Shown one piece after another: positions 36,304-45,032 of a stretch of 64,000 bases of DNA. The notes under the pieces were generated by a model. The model was not told the DNA's origin, did no database searches, and worked only from the letters and a program-made list of their open reading frames with translations. The translations under genes and the position numbers were made by a program. The stretch's first letter is position 1. Each line of letters starts with the position of its first letter. Location: positions 160,888 to 224,887 of the forward strand of contig CBFHVO010000001.1 in the NCBI GenBank assembly GCA_965659125.1, read 5' to 3'. The stretch comes from Luteolibacter sp965659125. GTDB lineage: Bacteria > Verrucomicrobiota > Verrucomicrobiia > Verrucomicrobiales > Akkermansiaceae.

Positions 36304-37392
36304 TCACGCTTTGGGTTGCCCGCGCATCTGCTTGACTCCGGAGAATGAGATAACCAGCAAAGTCACCGCCGTAATGGGCAGCACAAACCAGGTCAGGGCG
36401 TATCGGTATTGGTCCACGTAGTCGTGCTGGGCGGCATTCATCAAGAGATAGGCCAGATAGGCACCGTAATAGAGGATGAAAAAGCCGCCATTGAGACGGG
36501 TGATGGTGTATTTGGTGAGGAAAATCGGTAGACAAGCCACCGCTACACCGATCATCACCGGAATATCGAAGGTCAGGGCGGCCTTGGAAACCGCTACCCC
36601 ACCCGGTGAGATCAGCGAGCTGATGCCGATCACACTAAGAATATTGAAAATATTGCTGCCCACCGCATTTCCGACAGCAATGTCTCGCTCGCCTTTGATG
36701 GCGGCGAGGACGGAAGTCGCCACTTCCGGCAGCGAGGTGCCGGTCGCAACAATGGTCAGGCCGATCACCAGTTCGGAGATGCCGTAGGCGGTGGCGATCT
36801 CGACGGCAGAGTCTACCAACCACTTGGAACCCAAAACCAGACCTCCCATCCCAAGGGAGATCCAGATTAGGTTCTTCCACATGACCTGTTCGCCCTTACT
36901 CCCAAACTCGTCCTCATATTCCTCGGCGATGTCCCGGCCCTCCCTGCGACTCTGCCAGATCAGCAGTAGGATGTAGCCCACCAGCAGCGTGCTGAGCAAG
37001 AGACCATCAAGTCGGCCCACCACCCCATCAATGCCGAGAATCAGCAGCAGAAAGGATATGGCAATCATGAAGGGCACGTCGAAACGCACCAACTGTTGGT
37101 GCACGACCAGAGGAATGATCAGCGCCGAAATACCAAGAATGATCAAGATATTGAAGACATTGCTACCGATCACATTGCCCAGTGCCAGATCACCATCACC
37201 GGTGAAAGTGGACACCACACTGACCGCAAGCTCGGGCGCGCTGGTGCCGAAAGCCACGACAGTGAGACCGACGACCAGCGGCGTAATGCCCATGGCAAGC
37301 GCCACACGTGCCGCACCGCGAATCAGGAACTCGGCTCCACCCACCAAGAGGATGAATCCAATGACAAGGTAGGCGATATTTTCGGGAGTCAT
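36304..37392 (-). CDS. Calcium/sodium antiporter (CaCA family, YrbG-like)
   Basis: The 362-aa inner-membrane exchanger has about ten hydrophobic helices and the two internal alpha-repeats of the family: AFGTSAPELAVSVVS with GNVIGSNVFNILIILG, and ATGTSLPEVATSVLAAI with GNAVGSNIFNILSVIG. The central loop (about residues 150-165) is charged. The protein probably exports Ca2+ or imports Na+-coupled cations. It starts with ATG at 37392, divergent from the peroxiredoxin-like gene. Gap 36208-36303 to the prenyl synthase shows nothing notable. Confidence 0.93.
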   Translation of the reverse strand: MTPENIAYLVIGFILLVGGAEFLIRGAARVALAMGITPLVVGLTVVAFGTSAPELAVSVVSTFTGDGDLALGNVIGSNVFNILIILGISALIIPLVVHQQLVRFDVPFMIAISFLLLILGIDGVVGRLDGLLLSTLLVGYILLLIWQSRREGRDIAEEYEDEFGSKGEQVMWKNLIWISLGMGGLVLGSKWLVDSAVEIATAYGISELVIGLTIVATGTSLPEVATSVLAAIKGERDIAVGNAVGSNIFNILSVIGISSLISPGGVAVSKAALTFDIPVMIGVAVACLPIFLTKYTITRLNGGFFILYYGAYLAYLLMNAAQHDYVDQYRYALTWFVLPITAVTLLVISFSGVKQMRGQPKA

Positions 37393-37531
37393 GAAATTGG
37401 CAGGTCAGCGGGCGATCGGCTGATTGCCGCGTCGCGGGCACACCAAGACTCGTTGCCTCGGGCTGGCTTGCCAATGGAATTTTCAGTCATCGGACAACTT
37501 GCGCATCAGCATTTTTCCCCTAGATTGCCGC

Positions 37532-38113
37532 ATGTCTTGCAAATCCCCCAATTGCTGCGCCAAGCGCCGCATGTCCGACGGCCCAATCGCCGCAGATGCC
37601 CTTGTTGTAGCTGGGGAGTTCCAGCTCAATGACGGCACCAATTTGGTGGAGGCCTCTCAGGACAAACCCATTGCCTTGGTCTTTCTGCGCCATTTCGGCT
37701 GCACTTTCACCCGCCAGATCTTGCGCGGCCTTGAGAAACTCGAAAAGGACGCCCAAGAGCGCGGCGCGCGACTAGTGCTCGTGCACATGCTGCAGAAGGG
37801 CCAAGAGAAGAACTACTTGGGAGATGATTCCAAGGTCAGCTCTATCGCCGATCCGAAATGCCGCCTCTACCGCGCTTTCGGACTCGGAAATGGTGGCCTG
37901 CTGGAGCTGTTCGGGCCGAAAGTCTGGTGGCTGGGCATGAAAGCCCTCTTCAAGGGCTGCGGAGTGGGTCGTCTCGCCGGCAATGGCTTGCAAATGCCGG
38001 GAGCCTTTTTGTTTCATCGAGGTGAAATCATCGCGGCGCAGCGCGCCGAAACCGCTGCCGATCTTCCCGACCTTCCCCGCCTCTTCGAGGGCTCCACCCC
38101 AGCCCGGTCATGA
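37532..38113 (+). CDS. Peroxiredoxin-like (SelL/AhpC-TSA type) protein
   Basis: The roughly 193-aa protein has a thioredoxin-like fold of the AhpC/TSA antioxidant type: LVFLRHFGCTFTRQILRGLE with the presumed peroxidatic Cys, a strand ARLVLVHMLQ, and the conserved end GAFLFHRGEIIAAQRAETAAD. Related SelL proteins carry a second Cys or Sec two residues after the first; here that position is Thr, so it would be a one-Cys enzyme. The N-terminus has CKSPNCCAK, an extra Cys cluster. ATG 37571 is an alternative start. The next gene overlaps by 4 bp. Confidence 0.8.
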   Translation: MSCKSPNCCAKRRMSDGPIAADALVVAGEFQLNDGTNLVEASQDKPIALVFLRHFGCTFTRQILRGLEKLEKDAQERGARLVLVHMLQKGQEKNYLGDDSKVSSIADPKCRLYRAFGLGNGGLLELFGPKVWWLGMKALFKGCGVGRLAGNGLQMPGAFLFHRGEIIAAQRAETAADLPDLPRLFEGSTPARS

Positions 38114-38342
38114 ATCTCTTCAAACGGATGCCACGACTCTGTGTGATCCTGATCAGCGTGCTTACCTGTTCTTGCATAGACGTGCGCGAGGAATTCTGGC
38201 TGCACAAGAACGGCAGTGCGGCAGCCGAGATCACCTGCAGCATGCCGCGGATGGCCACGCTGGCCATAGGAGGCCCCGAGGGGATCCGTGAACTAACCGA
38301 ACGCATTCTGGCCAAGGATAAGCGCGTCGACTCCTATGAAGT
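38110..38342 (+). CDS. Lipoprotein-like exported protein, cut by assembly gap
   Basis: From the ATG at 38110, which overlaps the previous stop, the frame runs into the N-run. The first residues (PRLCVILISVLTCSCIDV) form a signal peptide with a lipobox-like LTCSC end, then EEFWLHKNGSAAAEITCSMP, where a charged sensor-like domain begins. About 77 codons are visible. The function is unknown. Confidence 0.55.
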
Positions 38343-38442
38343 NNNNNNNNNNNNNNNNNNNNNNNNNNNNNNNNNNNNNNNNNNNNNNNNNNNNNNNNNN
38401 NNNNNNNNNNNNNNNNNNNNNNNNNNNNNNNNNNNNNNNNNN
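38343..38442. other. Assembly gap, 100 N
   Basis: Exactly 100 unknown bases, the usual placeholder for a scaffold join of unknown length. It removes the 3' ends of both convergent flanking genes: the lipoprotein-like gene from the left and coxB, with its CuA site, from the right. Whole genes could be missing. Confidence 0.98.
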
Positions 38443-38966
38443 GTGCTGGTGATGTTGAGCACAGCGGGACGATTGACCGGCAGTTTGAGAATGGGGCTGG
38501 TGAAATCGTCGGCAGCATTGGGGTCGTCCAGATCGAGACCAATGTCTCCGGTGCTGCTGATCTTGTTGTAGTCGATGCGACCGAAGATGCCGTCTTCGCC
38601 GGGGTAGTGGTAGGTCCAGCCAAACTGCCAGCCAATCACGCGAACCCGGGTCGGATTGAGCTCCTGCACCTCGTCCCAGCTGTCGGTGCGCTCGGCCCAC
38701 AACGGGAAGGCAAAGCCGAGTAGCAGCACGGCCTCGACGATGATTACTCCAACCTCGAGGTGGGTGGAGAGATGACTGCGAACCCCCTGGTAGGAGGCTT
38801 TGGGATTGTTGCGGTGCCAGAAGCGCACGATGCAATAGAGGAAGAACAGGGTCCAACCAACAAAAAGCGCGATCATGAACCAGTGCACCACATCGATCAT
38901 GTGATCCACCTGACCGCCGTGGGCGGAATAGTTTTCAGGAATGCCGAGAAGTTTGGAAGGGCTCAT
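38443..38966 (-). CDS. coxB: Cytochrome c oxidase subunit II, N-terminal part (CuA end lost in gap)
   Basis: The 174 visible residues start MSPSKLLGIPENYSAHGGQV and contain the two membrane helices of subunit II (MIDVVHWFMIALFVGWTLFF and EVGVIIVEAVLLLGFAFPLW) and the start of the cupredoxin domain (RVRVIGWQFGWTYHYPG). The CuA ligands lie beyond the gap and cannot be checked, nor can a fused cytochrome c domain, which would prove the caa3 type. coxB is normally first in cox operons; here it is last. Subunit II takes electrons from cytochrome c. Confidence 0.92.
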
Positions 38967-38990
38967 GGAAGGAAGTCTGGGGAATAAGAA

Positions 38991-39209
38991 TCAGGAGTCG
39001 CTTTTGTCGCCGGACCAGTCATCAGACAGGCTCGGGTCGGCGTATTGACGGGAACGCTTGGCGAGGCGCAACATCGCGTAAGCAATGGTGCCGAGCACGA
39101 TAACGATGATACAGAAAAGAAAGAAGATGGACCACTCTGCGGCTTGGCCACCTCCGAGGATAGTTGTGGCACGGCAAGTCGAACAAGCTGGGGTAATCAG
39201 TTCAAACAT
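38991..39209 (-). CDS. Small membrane protein in the cox operon, 72 aa
   Basis: The 72-residue protein has an N-terminal CSTC motif (residues about 9-12), one transmembrane helix (WSIFFLFCIIVIVLGTIAYA) and a charged C-terminus (KRSRQYADPSLSDDWSGDKS). It lies 24 bp upstream of coxB in the same transcript. No family is recognised. Position suggests an accessory subunit or assembly factor of the oxidase; the Cys pair would face the periplasm if the N-terminus is outside. Confidence 0.65.
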   Translation of the reverse strand: MFELITPACSTCRATTILGGGQAAEWSIFFLFCIIVIVLGTIAYAMLRLAKRSRQYADPSLSDDWSGDKSDS

Positions 39210-39258
39210 TGGGGTCAGGGTCAGGTTAAGGAGTAGTCGGCTTGAGGAGTTGAGATAG

Positions 39259-39462
39259 TTACTGAAGGTTTTCGCGCTGTGCCTTACGCAGGAAGTAGCG
39301 GCCGTAGACGGGCATCACCAGCAGCCCAATGATACCGGCTACCAACATGGCACCAGCCCAGCTGTCACCATCTTCAGCGAAGACGAGGCCCCACAGCACG
39401 AGAAACCCGAAGAGTAGCGACGCGACGGTGATAAAGACGATATGGAAACCTCTGAGGGACAT
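39259..39462 (-). CDS. Small two-helix membrane protein in the cox operon, 67 aa
   Basis: The 67-residue protein has two hydrophobic helices (FHIVFITVASLLFGFLVLWG and AGAMLVAGIIGLLVMPVYGR) joined by an acidic loop (AEDGDSW) and a basic tail. It lies 18 bp downstream of coxD and upstream of the 72-aa gene. It has no recognised family and no metal-ligand motif. A role as a small oxidase subunit is inferred from position only. Confidence 0.65.
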   Translation of the reverse strand: MSLRGFHIVFITVASLLFGFLVLWGLVFAEDGDSWAGAMLVAGIIGLLVMPVYGRYFLRKAQRENLQ

Positions 39463-39480
39463 GGGCTTGTGAATGTCTAA

Positions 39481-39846
39481 TCAGTGACCGAGCTTCATGT
39501 TAGGCTTGGAATCACCATAGAACAAGGGGTCGTGAATGGGGTCGGCCTTGGTCCATGCAGTGATGAAATAGAGACAGGCACAGAAGAAGATGGCCCCGAA
39601 AAATATCCAGTAAACCGCTTTTTTCTCATCGCTAAGGTGCATGAACACAACGGCGACGAAGCTGGCCTTGGTAGTAGCGATGGCCAGGCCCAGAATGCAG
39701 TCGTAAATGTCAAATCCGTGACCTCCGATGTCGAGGGCGGGCACGGTGGCCACCAGCACAGTCAGCACGGTGCCGGCAAACAGAATCGCACCCACGATGA
39801 GATACTTGCGGATCGATTTACGAATTGCTTCAGGAGAATCAGCCAT
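39481..39846 (-). CDS. coxD: Cytochrome c oxidase subunit IV (prokaryotic)
   Basis: The 121-aa protein has three hydrophobic helices (YLIVGAILFAGTVLTVLVAT, a middle helix over LGLAIATTKASFVAVVFMHL, and YWIFFGAIFFCACLYFITAW). The TTKASFVAVVFMHLSDE segment is the signature of the bacterial caa3 subunit IV (COX4_pro). It lies 27 bp downstream of coxC. The role is structural within the oxidase. Confidence 0.88.
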   Translation of the reverse strand: MADSPEAIRKSIRKYLIVGAILFAGTVLTVLVATVPALDIGGHGFDIYDCILGLAIATTKASFVAVVFMHLSDEKKAVYWIFFGAIFFCACLYFITAWTKADPIHDPLFYGDSKPNMKLGH

Positions 39847-39873
39847 GGGAATATCAGCTTCGGTGTTTGAAAT

Positions 39874-41511
39874 TTACATGAGGTAGAAGATCGGGAAGGC
39901 GAAGATCCAGATCAGGTCGACAAAGTGCCAGAACAGACCTCCGACCTCAACCCGGTTGGCAAGCCATTCGGGATCGGTCTCATACATGCGGCGACCGAAA
40001 AAGAGGTAGTAGGCGAGCACGAGCGCACCACCAATCACGTGCAGACCGTGCAAACCGGTGATGGTAAAGTAGATAGCGTAGTAGGTGTTCCACTGGGGAA
40101 CGAACTTGGAGGCAAAGGCGATTTGGTCGCGAGGAACCTTGAGTTCCGGAAAGGTTTTCACACCGCGAGCCTCGTAGTCGGGTCCTTTGAATTCCTCCAT
40201 GATGGTCCAGTCACCGATCTTGGTGATGCCTTCCTGTTCCGCTTTTTTGGAGAATTTCTTCCACCCAATGCGGTAGCGGTCCTTGAGCGTGGGCTCGCGC
40301 TTGGGCTTACCGTCCTCATCGTAGCCGTAGTCTTCGGCCAGCTCTTTTTCCATCTTTTTGACCTCACCGCAGTGCCACTCCCAGGCTTCCTTGGCAAAGG
40401 GCACATTCTGAATGAGCCAGCTGTTGTCAATGGCCACCATGGGATTAATGCCCTTCTGCACCGCCTTCAAGGCAAGGTATTGGAAGTCGATGGCGTCCAC
40501 GTTGTGAAACTTCATCGGACTCTTAAGGAGATCACCCGTGATGACAGTGTCGTCTCGCAAGCGGGACTGGCCCTCGGCTTCCTTGATGTTCTTGGGTTTA
40601 AACTGGAGCTTGGCCGGAGGCTCAATAGTGAAACTGATTGCGGAGCGCTCAGTGAGCAGGTCGGGCTTGAGGGCCTCTTCGTCGATCAGGACCTTGTCCG
40701 ATATCTCCCAACCACGCTTGTTGGGATAGTCCTTCTTGGCGGCTTTCCATGCATCGCGCAGAGCGTCGGTGCGTGCAACCTGGTTGTTGCCTTTGGCTGC
40801 TAGGTGTTGCCTCTTGATTTCGTTGAGAAGCTCGACGCTCAGCTCGGTGCCTTTCTCGAAATAAACCACAGCCTTTCTTTCGCCCTTTTGGTCAGCGCCA
40901 TCGGCAAAACCGTCGGCTCCCTTGTAGTCATTCTTAAGCACCACCTTGGATCCCTGTTCCCGGGCCTGTTCGATGATGTGGTTCACCCACTCTTTCTGAG
41001 TGCGACGCACGGCACTGAAGGTGACCTCCTTGGCTTTGATGTTGATCAGGTTGTACTCGATCTTGTGACCGTCTTCCTTAATGTAGTTGCCATCATCATC
41101 CTTCTTGTAGGCTAAGTGACCCTCGACAATGGAGTAATCGTTGAGACGCACTGCCTGGTGCTTGAATTTCACATTGTACTCCACGGCCTTGAGGCACATG
41201 AAGATGACCGCACATAGCACGGTGATACCCATGAAAATCTGGAACTGCCGCCATTTGCGCAGTTTAAGGGCCGCCCAAGCGAAAACCACGGTGACCGAGG
41301 AAGCGATCAATATGAAGGTGTTGATCAGGCCGGGCAGCACCGGCAACGTGCGCTCAGGCCAGGGGTAATCGGCACCGATACGCATGAATACATAAGCGGA
41401 GAAGAAGCCGCCAAACAGCATGACTTCCGACGCCAGAAATAGCCAGATGGCGATCTTGGAGTTGTTGAGTCCAGTGTCCTTGCGGGCCTTGACGATGTAG
41501 GGAATTTCCAT
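39874..41511 (-). CDS. coxC: Cytochrome c oxidase subunit III with a ~340-residue insertion
   Basis: The 545-aa protein is more than twice the usual size (about 200 aa for the five-helix form). Helices 1-3 (KIAIWLFLASEVMLFGGFFS, LINTFILIASSVTVVFAWAA and QIFMGITVLCAVIFMCLKAV) end at about residue 115. The last two (TYYAIYFTITGLHGLHVIGG and GGLFWHFVDLIWIFAFPIFY) begin near residue 473. Between them, about residues 118-462, lies a hydrophilic, Lys/Glu/Asp-rich domain unlike any subunit III. By the known topology this loop faces the periplasm. The Glu of ASEVMLF and the GLHGLHV motif are intact. It is 38 bp downstream of coxA. The frame is continuous, so this is not a fusion artefact. Confidence 0.92.
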   Translation of the reverse strand: MEIPYIVKARKDTGLNNSKIAIWLFLASEVMLFGGFFSAYVFMRIGADYPWPERTLPVLPGLINTFILIASSVTVVFAWAALKLRKWRQFQIFMGITVLCAVIFMCLKAVEYNVKFKHQAVRLNDYSIVEGHLAYKKDDDGNYIKEDGHKIEYNLINIKAKEVTFSAVRRTQKEWVNHIIEQAREQGSKVVLKNDYKGADGFADGADQKGERKAVVYFEKGTELSVELLNEIKRQHLAAKGNNQVARTDALRDAWKAAKKDYPNKRGWEISDKVLIDEEALKPDLLTERSAISFTIEPPAKLQFKPKNIKEAEGQSRLRDDTVITGDLLKSPMKFHNVDAIDFQYLALKAVQKGINPMVAIDNSWLIQNVPFAKEAWEWHCGEVKKMEKELAEDYGYDEDGKPKREPTLKDRYRIGWKKFSKKAEQEGITKIGDWTIMEEFKGPDYEARGVKTFPELKVPRDQIAFASKFVPQWNTYYAIYFTITGLHGLHVIGGALVLAYYLFFGRRMYETDPEWLANRVEVGGLFWHFVDLIWIFAFPIFYLM

Positions 41512-41549
41512 GAATTGAAAAGCGGGCTGGGTGTTGGATTTAACAGAAC

Positions 41550-43421
41550 TCAGGCGTCTTGGTCAGTTTGGTCACTCTGCTTCTTTGGCTCATGCCATTG
41601 CGGCAGGTAGTCCTCGTCATGACCCGCACGACTGTATTCGTAGGGACCGCGGTAAACCACAGGCTCGGTGACGAAATTGCCATGGCCCGGAGGAGTCGGA
41701 GTCGCCCACTCGAGGGTGGTGGCGTTCCACGGGTTGTCGCTTTCGACCTTCTTTCCAGTCTTCCAAGAGATGAAAATATTGATGATGAAGGGGATCTGGA
41801 ATAGGGCCAGTGTCCAGGCACCCATCGACATCAGGATGTTGAGATCAAGGTGCTCAATCACCGTGTTGGCAAATACATTGCTACTCTCCTCCCCTGCCTT
41901 GCCGGCAATTTTATCGAGGTAGCCGTCACCACCGTTGTACCAACGGCGGTGGAAGCCGGCCATACCCTGCAGGAGCATAGGTGCAAAAATGATGTTCATG
42001 CAGATCAGGCTTGGCCAGAAGTGCAGGTGGTTGAGCCACTTGCTCATGTAGCGGCCGGTGATCTTGGGATACCAGTGCAACACCCCGGCGAAGAGCCCGA
42101 AGAGGATGCCCGGTGCCACCACGTAGTGGAAGTGACCGATCACGTAGTAGGTGTCATGCAGATGAAGGTCGGCGAGATTGAATGCCAGTGGCAGGCCAGT
42201 GAGACCGCCGATGCCGAACATTGGAATAAAGGCGCAAGCCCACATCATGGCCGGAGTGAACTTGATCGAGCCACCCCACAGCGAAATAAGCATCGAGGTG
42301 ATGATGACGACGGAAGGCACCGAGATCAGCACGGTGGTGGTCTGGAAGAAGGTCGAAATCACCGGACCCATGCCGGTCATATACATGTGGTGAGCCCAGA
42401 CGATGAAGCTCAGAAAGCCGAGCACCAGCACCATGTAGACCATGCCTTTGTAGCCCCACAGCGGCTTGCGCGAATTGACCGGAATCACGTCCGACACGCA
42501 GGCGAATGCGGGAAGCAGGAGCACGTAAACCTCAGGGTGGCCCAGAAACCAGAACAAGTGCTGGAACAGCAAGGGGGAGCCACCACCTGAAAGTTCGGCG
42601 AGTCCCTGAGAGCTGGTAAAGAGCCCGGTGGGCATGAAGAAGGAAGAGTGCGCCACACGGTCCATAAGCTGCATGATGCCGGCGGCTTCAAGCGGCGGGA
42701 AGGCAAGCAGCAGGAGGAAACCGGTCACCAGCATTGCCCAGACGAAGAAAGGCATGCGCATCCAGGTCATGCCGCGGGCGCGCAGGTTGATAATGGTGGT
42801 GATGAAGTTGACCGAACCCAGCAGCGATGAGGTGATCAGACAGACCAGCCCGATCAACCACTGCGTCTGTCCCGCCAACCACTGATTGACGACCTGCCCG
42901 TCGGCAAAGCCCGCCAAGGGTGAATAGTTGGTCCATCCGGACTTGGCCGCACCGGACTCCATGAAAAAGGAGGCGCACATGATCAGACCACCCGCAAGGT
43001 AGATCCAGTAGCTCATCATGTTGAGGCGCGGGAAGGCCATGTCTGGGGCACCAATCTGAAGTGGGGTAACATAGTTTCCAAAGGCACCGAAGCCGAGCGG
43101 AACGATTCCCAGGAACACCATGATGGTGCCATGCATGGCACCAAACATGTTGTAAGTTTCGCCGGTCAATTTGCCATCCGAGAGCCAGCGGGCCTTCCAA
43201 TCATCAGTGAGAAAAAAGCTCATCCATTCCGGCAGCGGCTGATGCGGATATGCGATGCTCCAGCGCATCACCATCATCAGGTAGAAGCCGAAAGCCAGAA
43301 AGAGCATCGCGGTAATGCCATACTGGAGGCCGATCATCTTGTGGTCGGTGGAGAAGATATACTTCTTCCAAAAGGGAGGATCGTGATGGTGATCTTCGTG
43401 TGAGTGGGCGTCTGCGCTCAT
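41550..43421 (-). CDS. coxA: Cytochrome c oxidase subunit I (caa3/A-type)
   Basis: The 623-aa catalytic subunit holds heme a, heme a3 and CuB. All key residues are visible: low-spin heme His in FGAMHGTIMVFLG, CuB His and linked Tyr with the proton-channel Glu in FWFLGHPEVYVLLLP, the CuB pair in VWAHHMYMTG, and the last heme ligands in HDTYYVIGHFHYVVAPG. The Glu in GHPEVY marks the A1 type. About 12-14 helices are present, with a His-rich N-terminus (SHEDHHHDPP) and an acidic polar tail. It lies 70 bp downstream of a cytochrome c gene. Confidence 0.96.
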   Translation of the reverse strand: MSADAHSHEDHHHDPPFWKKYIFSTDHKMIGLQYGITAMLFLAFGFYLMMVMRWSIAYPHQPLPEWMSFFLTDDWKARWLSDGKLTGETYNMFGAMHGTIMVFLGIVPLGFGAFGNYVTPLQIGAPDMAFPRLNMMSYWIYLAGGLIMCASFFMESGAAKSGWTNYSPLAGFADGQVVNQWLAGQTQWLIGLVCLITSSLLGSVNFITTIINLRARGMTWMRMPFFVWAMLVTGFLLLLAFPPLEAAGIMQLMDRVAHSSFFMPTGLFTSSQGLAELSGGGSPLLFQHLFWFLGHPEVYVLLLPAFACVSDVIPVNSRKPLWGYKGMVYMVLVLGFLSFIVWAHHMYMTGMGPVISTFFQTTTVLISVPSVVIITSMLISLWGGSIKFTPAMMWACAFIPMFGIGGLTGLPLAFNLADLHLHDTYYVIGHFHYVVAPGILFGLFAGVLHWYPKITGRYMSKWLNHLHFWPSLICMNIIFAPMLLQGMAGFHRRWYNGGDGYLDKIAGKAGEESSNVFANTVIEHLDLNILMSMGAWTLALFQIPFIINIFISWKTGKKVESDNPWNATTLEWATPTPPGHGNFVTEPVVYRGPYEYSRAGHDEDYLPQWHEPKKQSDQTDQDA

Positions 43422-43491
43422 AATGGATTCAGGCGGCGGTGGTTGGCGAAATGATGCGGTTTGGTGTCGAACACTAGTGGGGAAAGGAAAG

Positions 43492-44259
43492 TTATGGAGT
43501 AGCCTGCTCTTCGGCAGGCTCGAGGGTGATCGGGTTGACCATGGTGGCAGGAATCAGAGGCTCCCCTGGCAGGTTTTTGGCGTGGTTGGCGGCGAGCTCC
43601 TCGCCAGTGACCTGCTGACCTGACTTCGCACGGGTGGCGGAAATTTCAAATGCTTCTTTGGCCATGTCGACACTTACCACATCTCCGGTGCTATTGCCGA
43701 AGTTGTTGCGCACGTAGGTCATCACGCTGGCGAGGTCCTCGGGGCTCAAACCGAGCTGTGCGGGCATGCCCCCAGGGTAGCTTTTGCCGGTGCTAGTAGG
43801 TCCGGCAAGGCCGTTGAGAATGATCATGGCAAAGCGCTCCGAGTCACCGATCACCCACTCGGAGCCCACCAGCGAGGGATAGTTGTTGTTGCCCTTGGCG
43901 TCGCCCTGATGGCAGCCATTGCACTTCACACCATAAACCTTCTGACCCTTGGCTATTAGAGCGTCGATAGCCGGCTTGGGCTTGGGACCGCTCTCTTGCG
44001 CACCGGGGGCTTTGGCCCGCACATAGTTTTGCGGGAAGGTGTCGCCGTAGGAGAAAAGTTGGCCACCGACACCGAGAATGCCACCCGCGATCACCGCCAC
44101 AATACCGCACGCGGCCAACACCCATAGGGTAATGGGCTCGGAACCCTGGTCATCCACACGCTTCTCGCGCGCTGCGGCCGCCATTTCGCGATCCACACGC
44201 TCGTGGGCTTCGGCCACGTTGATGGTTTCCTCAAGATCAGGTTTCTGGGTCGAAGACAT
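43492..44259 (-). CDS. Membrane-anchored monoheme cytochrome c (CcoP-like position)
   Basis: The 255-aa protein has one transmembrane helix (ITLWVLAACGIVAVIAGGIL, about residues 43-62) after a charged cytosolic N-terminus. A periplasmic class I cytochrome c domain follows with the heme motif KCNGCHQGD and the axial Met likely in YPGGMPAQ. The ending EDLASVMTYVRNNFGN is typical. A canonical CcoP has two hemes; this has one. It lies between the ccoO-like and coxA genes. A similar protein is encoded upstream at 46541-47308. Together they may pass electrons from alternative complex III to the oxidase. Confidence 0.88.
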   Translation of the reverse strand: MSSTQKPDLEETINVAEAHERVDREMAAAAREKRVDDQGSEPITLWVLAACGIVAVIAGGILGVGGQLFSYGDTFPQNYVRAKAPGAQESGPKPKPAIDALIAKGQKVYGVKCNGCHQGDAKGNNNYPSLVGSEWVIGDSERFAMIILNGLAGPTSTGKSYPGGMPAQLGLSPEDLASVMTYVRNNFGNSTGDVVSVDMAKEAFEISATRAKSGQQVTGEELAANHAKNLPGEPLIPATMVNPITLEPAEEQATP

Positions 44260-44310
44260 GGTGTGATTCAGTGAGCAGGAGTGAGCAGATTTGCAGATGA
44301 ATAGAGAGTC

Positions 44311-45012
44311 TCAGTCCCCGGCTGAGAAATCGAATTGAGCGGGAACCGGGTGGTCTTTTTTCAGCGATAAGAGGTAGGACGCGAGTGCTTTGACGTCGGA
44401 GCCGGGAACAATTTCGTAACCTGCCTCTGTCTCAACATCGAGAGCATCGGCACTGGGTTGGCCGGTGATTTTACGTTTCTCGAACAGGAAGGGATGCGGA
44501 GGACAGGTGGCGCGACTGATGCGCAAGTCCGGACGGTTGTGGGGACGGTAGAGGTGGTGGAAGATCCAGCCCTCGGGGCTCTGATCTTGCTGTAGATAGT
44601 TAGCCTCTAGGCGGCGGCCGAAGTTGGAGAGGTCCTGACCCATGCGGGCCACACCAATGTGCGCGTAGGATTCACCAAGAAAGTCCCATGCATTGGTTTC
44701 GCGACGGGTGTCGCCACGATCTTCATCGTTGGCAAGACCGCCCCAATCCGCGCGGAACATGTCGTTGCCCGCATAGGAGGGACGTACCACCTGGGTGTGG
44801 CAGAGGTAGCAGCCGTTGGCGGCGTAAACCGCAGCACCATTGACAATGCGACCGGTGCGCTTGGGAAAGAAGAGCTCACCGGCGGACTCGGAATTCGTAT
44901 CATACTCGATAGGATCAAGATTGCGCATCTTGAAGAAAGGAATGACGACCACCGCCAGCCAGGCGATGCCGAAGCTGATGGAGAGACCGAGGATGAAGGA
45001 GCGCAGACTCAT
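44311..45012 (-). CDS. ccoO: cbb3-type oxidase subunit II (CcoO) cytochrome c
   Basis: The 233-aa protein has one N-terminal transmembrane helix (SFILGLSISFGIAWLAVVVI) and the CcoO signatures GAAVYAANGCYLCHTQVVRP (monoheme site CYLCH), ADWGG and the distal Met-containing ARMGQDLSNFGRRL. It is a normal-looking CcoO. Its partner CcoN, 20 bp upstream, appears catalytically degenerate, so CcoO may deliver electrons elsewhere, for example to the caa3 oxidase encoded just downstream. Heme attachment sites are intact. Confidence 0.9.
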   Translation of the reverse strand: MSLRSFILGLSISFGIAWLAVVVIPFFKMRNLDPIEYDTNSESAGELFFPKRTGRIVNGAAVYAANGCYLCHTQVVRPSYAGNDMFRADWGGLANDEDRGDTRRETNAWDFLGESYAHIGVARMGQDLSNFGRRLEANYLQQDQSPEGWIFHHLYRPHNRPDLRISRATCPPHPFLFEKRKITGQPSADALDVETEAGYEIVPGSDVKALASYLLSLKKDHPVPAQFDFSAGD

Positions 45013-45032
45013 GACTGGGTTGGATCGGAGGT

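Noticed and set aside
37676..37720. Selenocysteine codon in the SelL-like protein
   Set aside because: The peroxidatic position is TGC (Cys) and the second position ACC (Thr); there is no in-frame TGA.
39874..41511. coxC insertion as a gene fusion or assembly artefact
   Set aside because: The reading frame is continuous, codon use does not change, and no N-run or repeat marks a junction.
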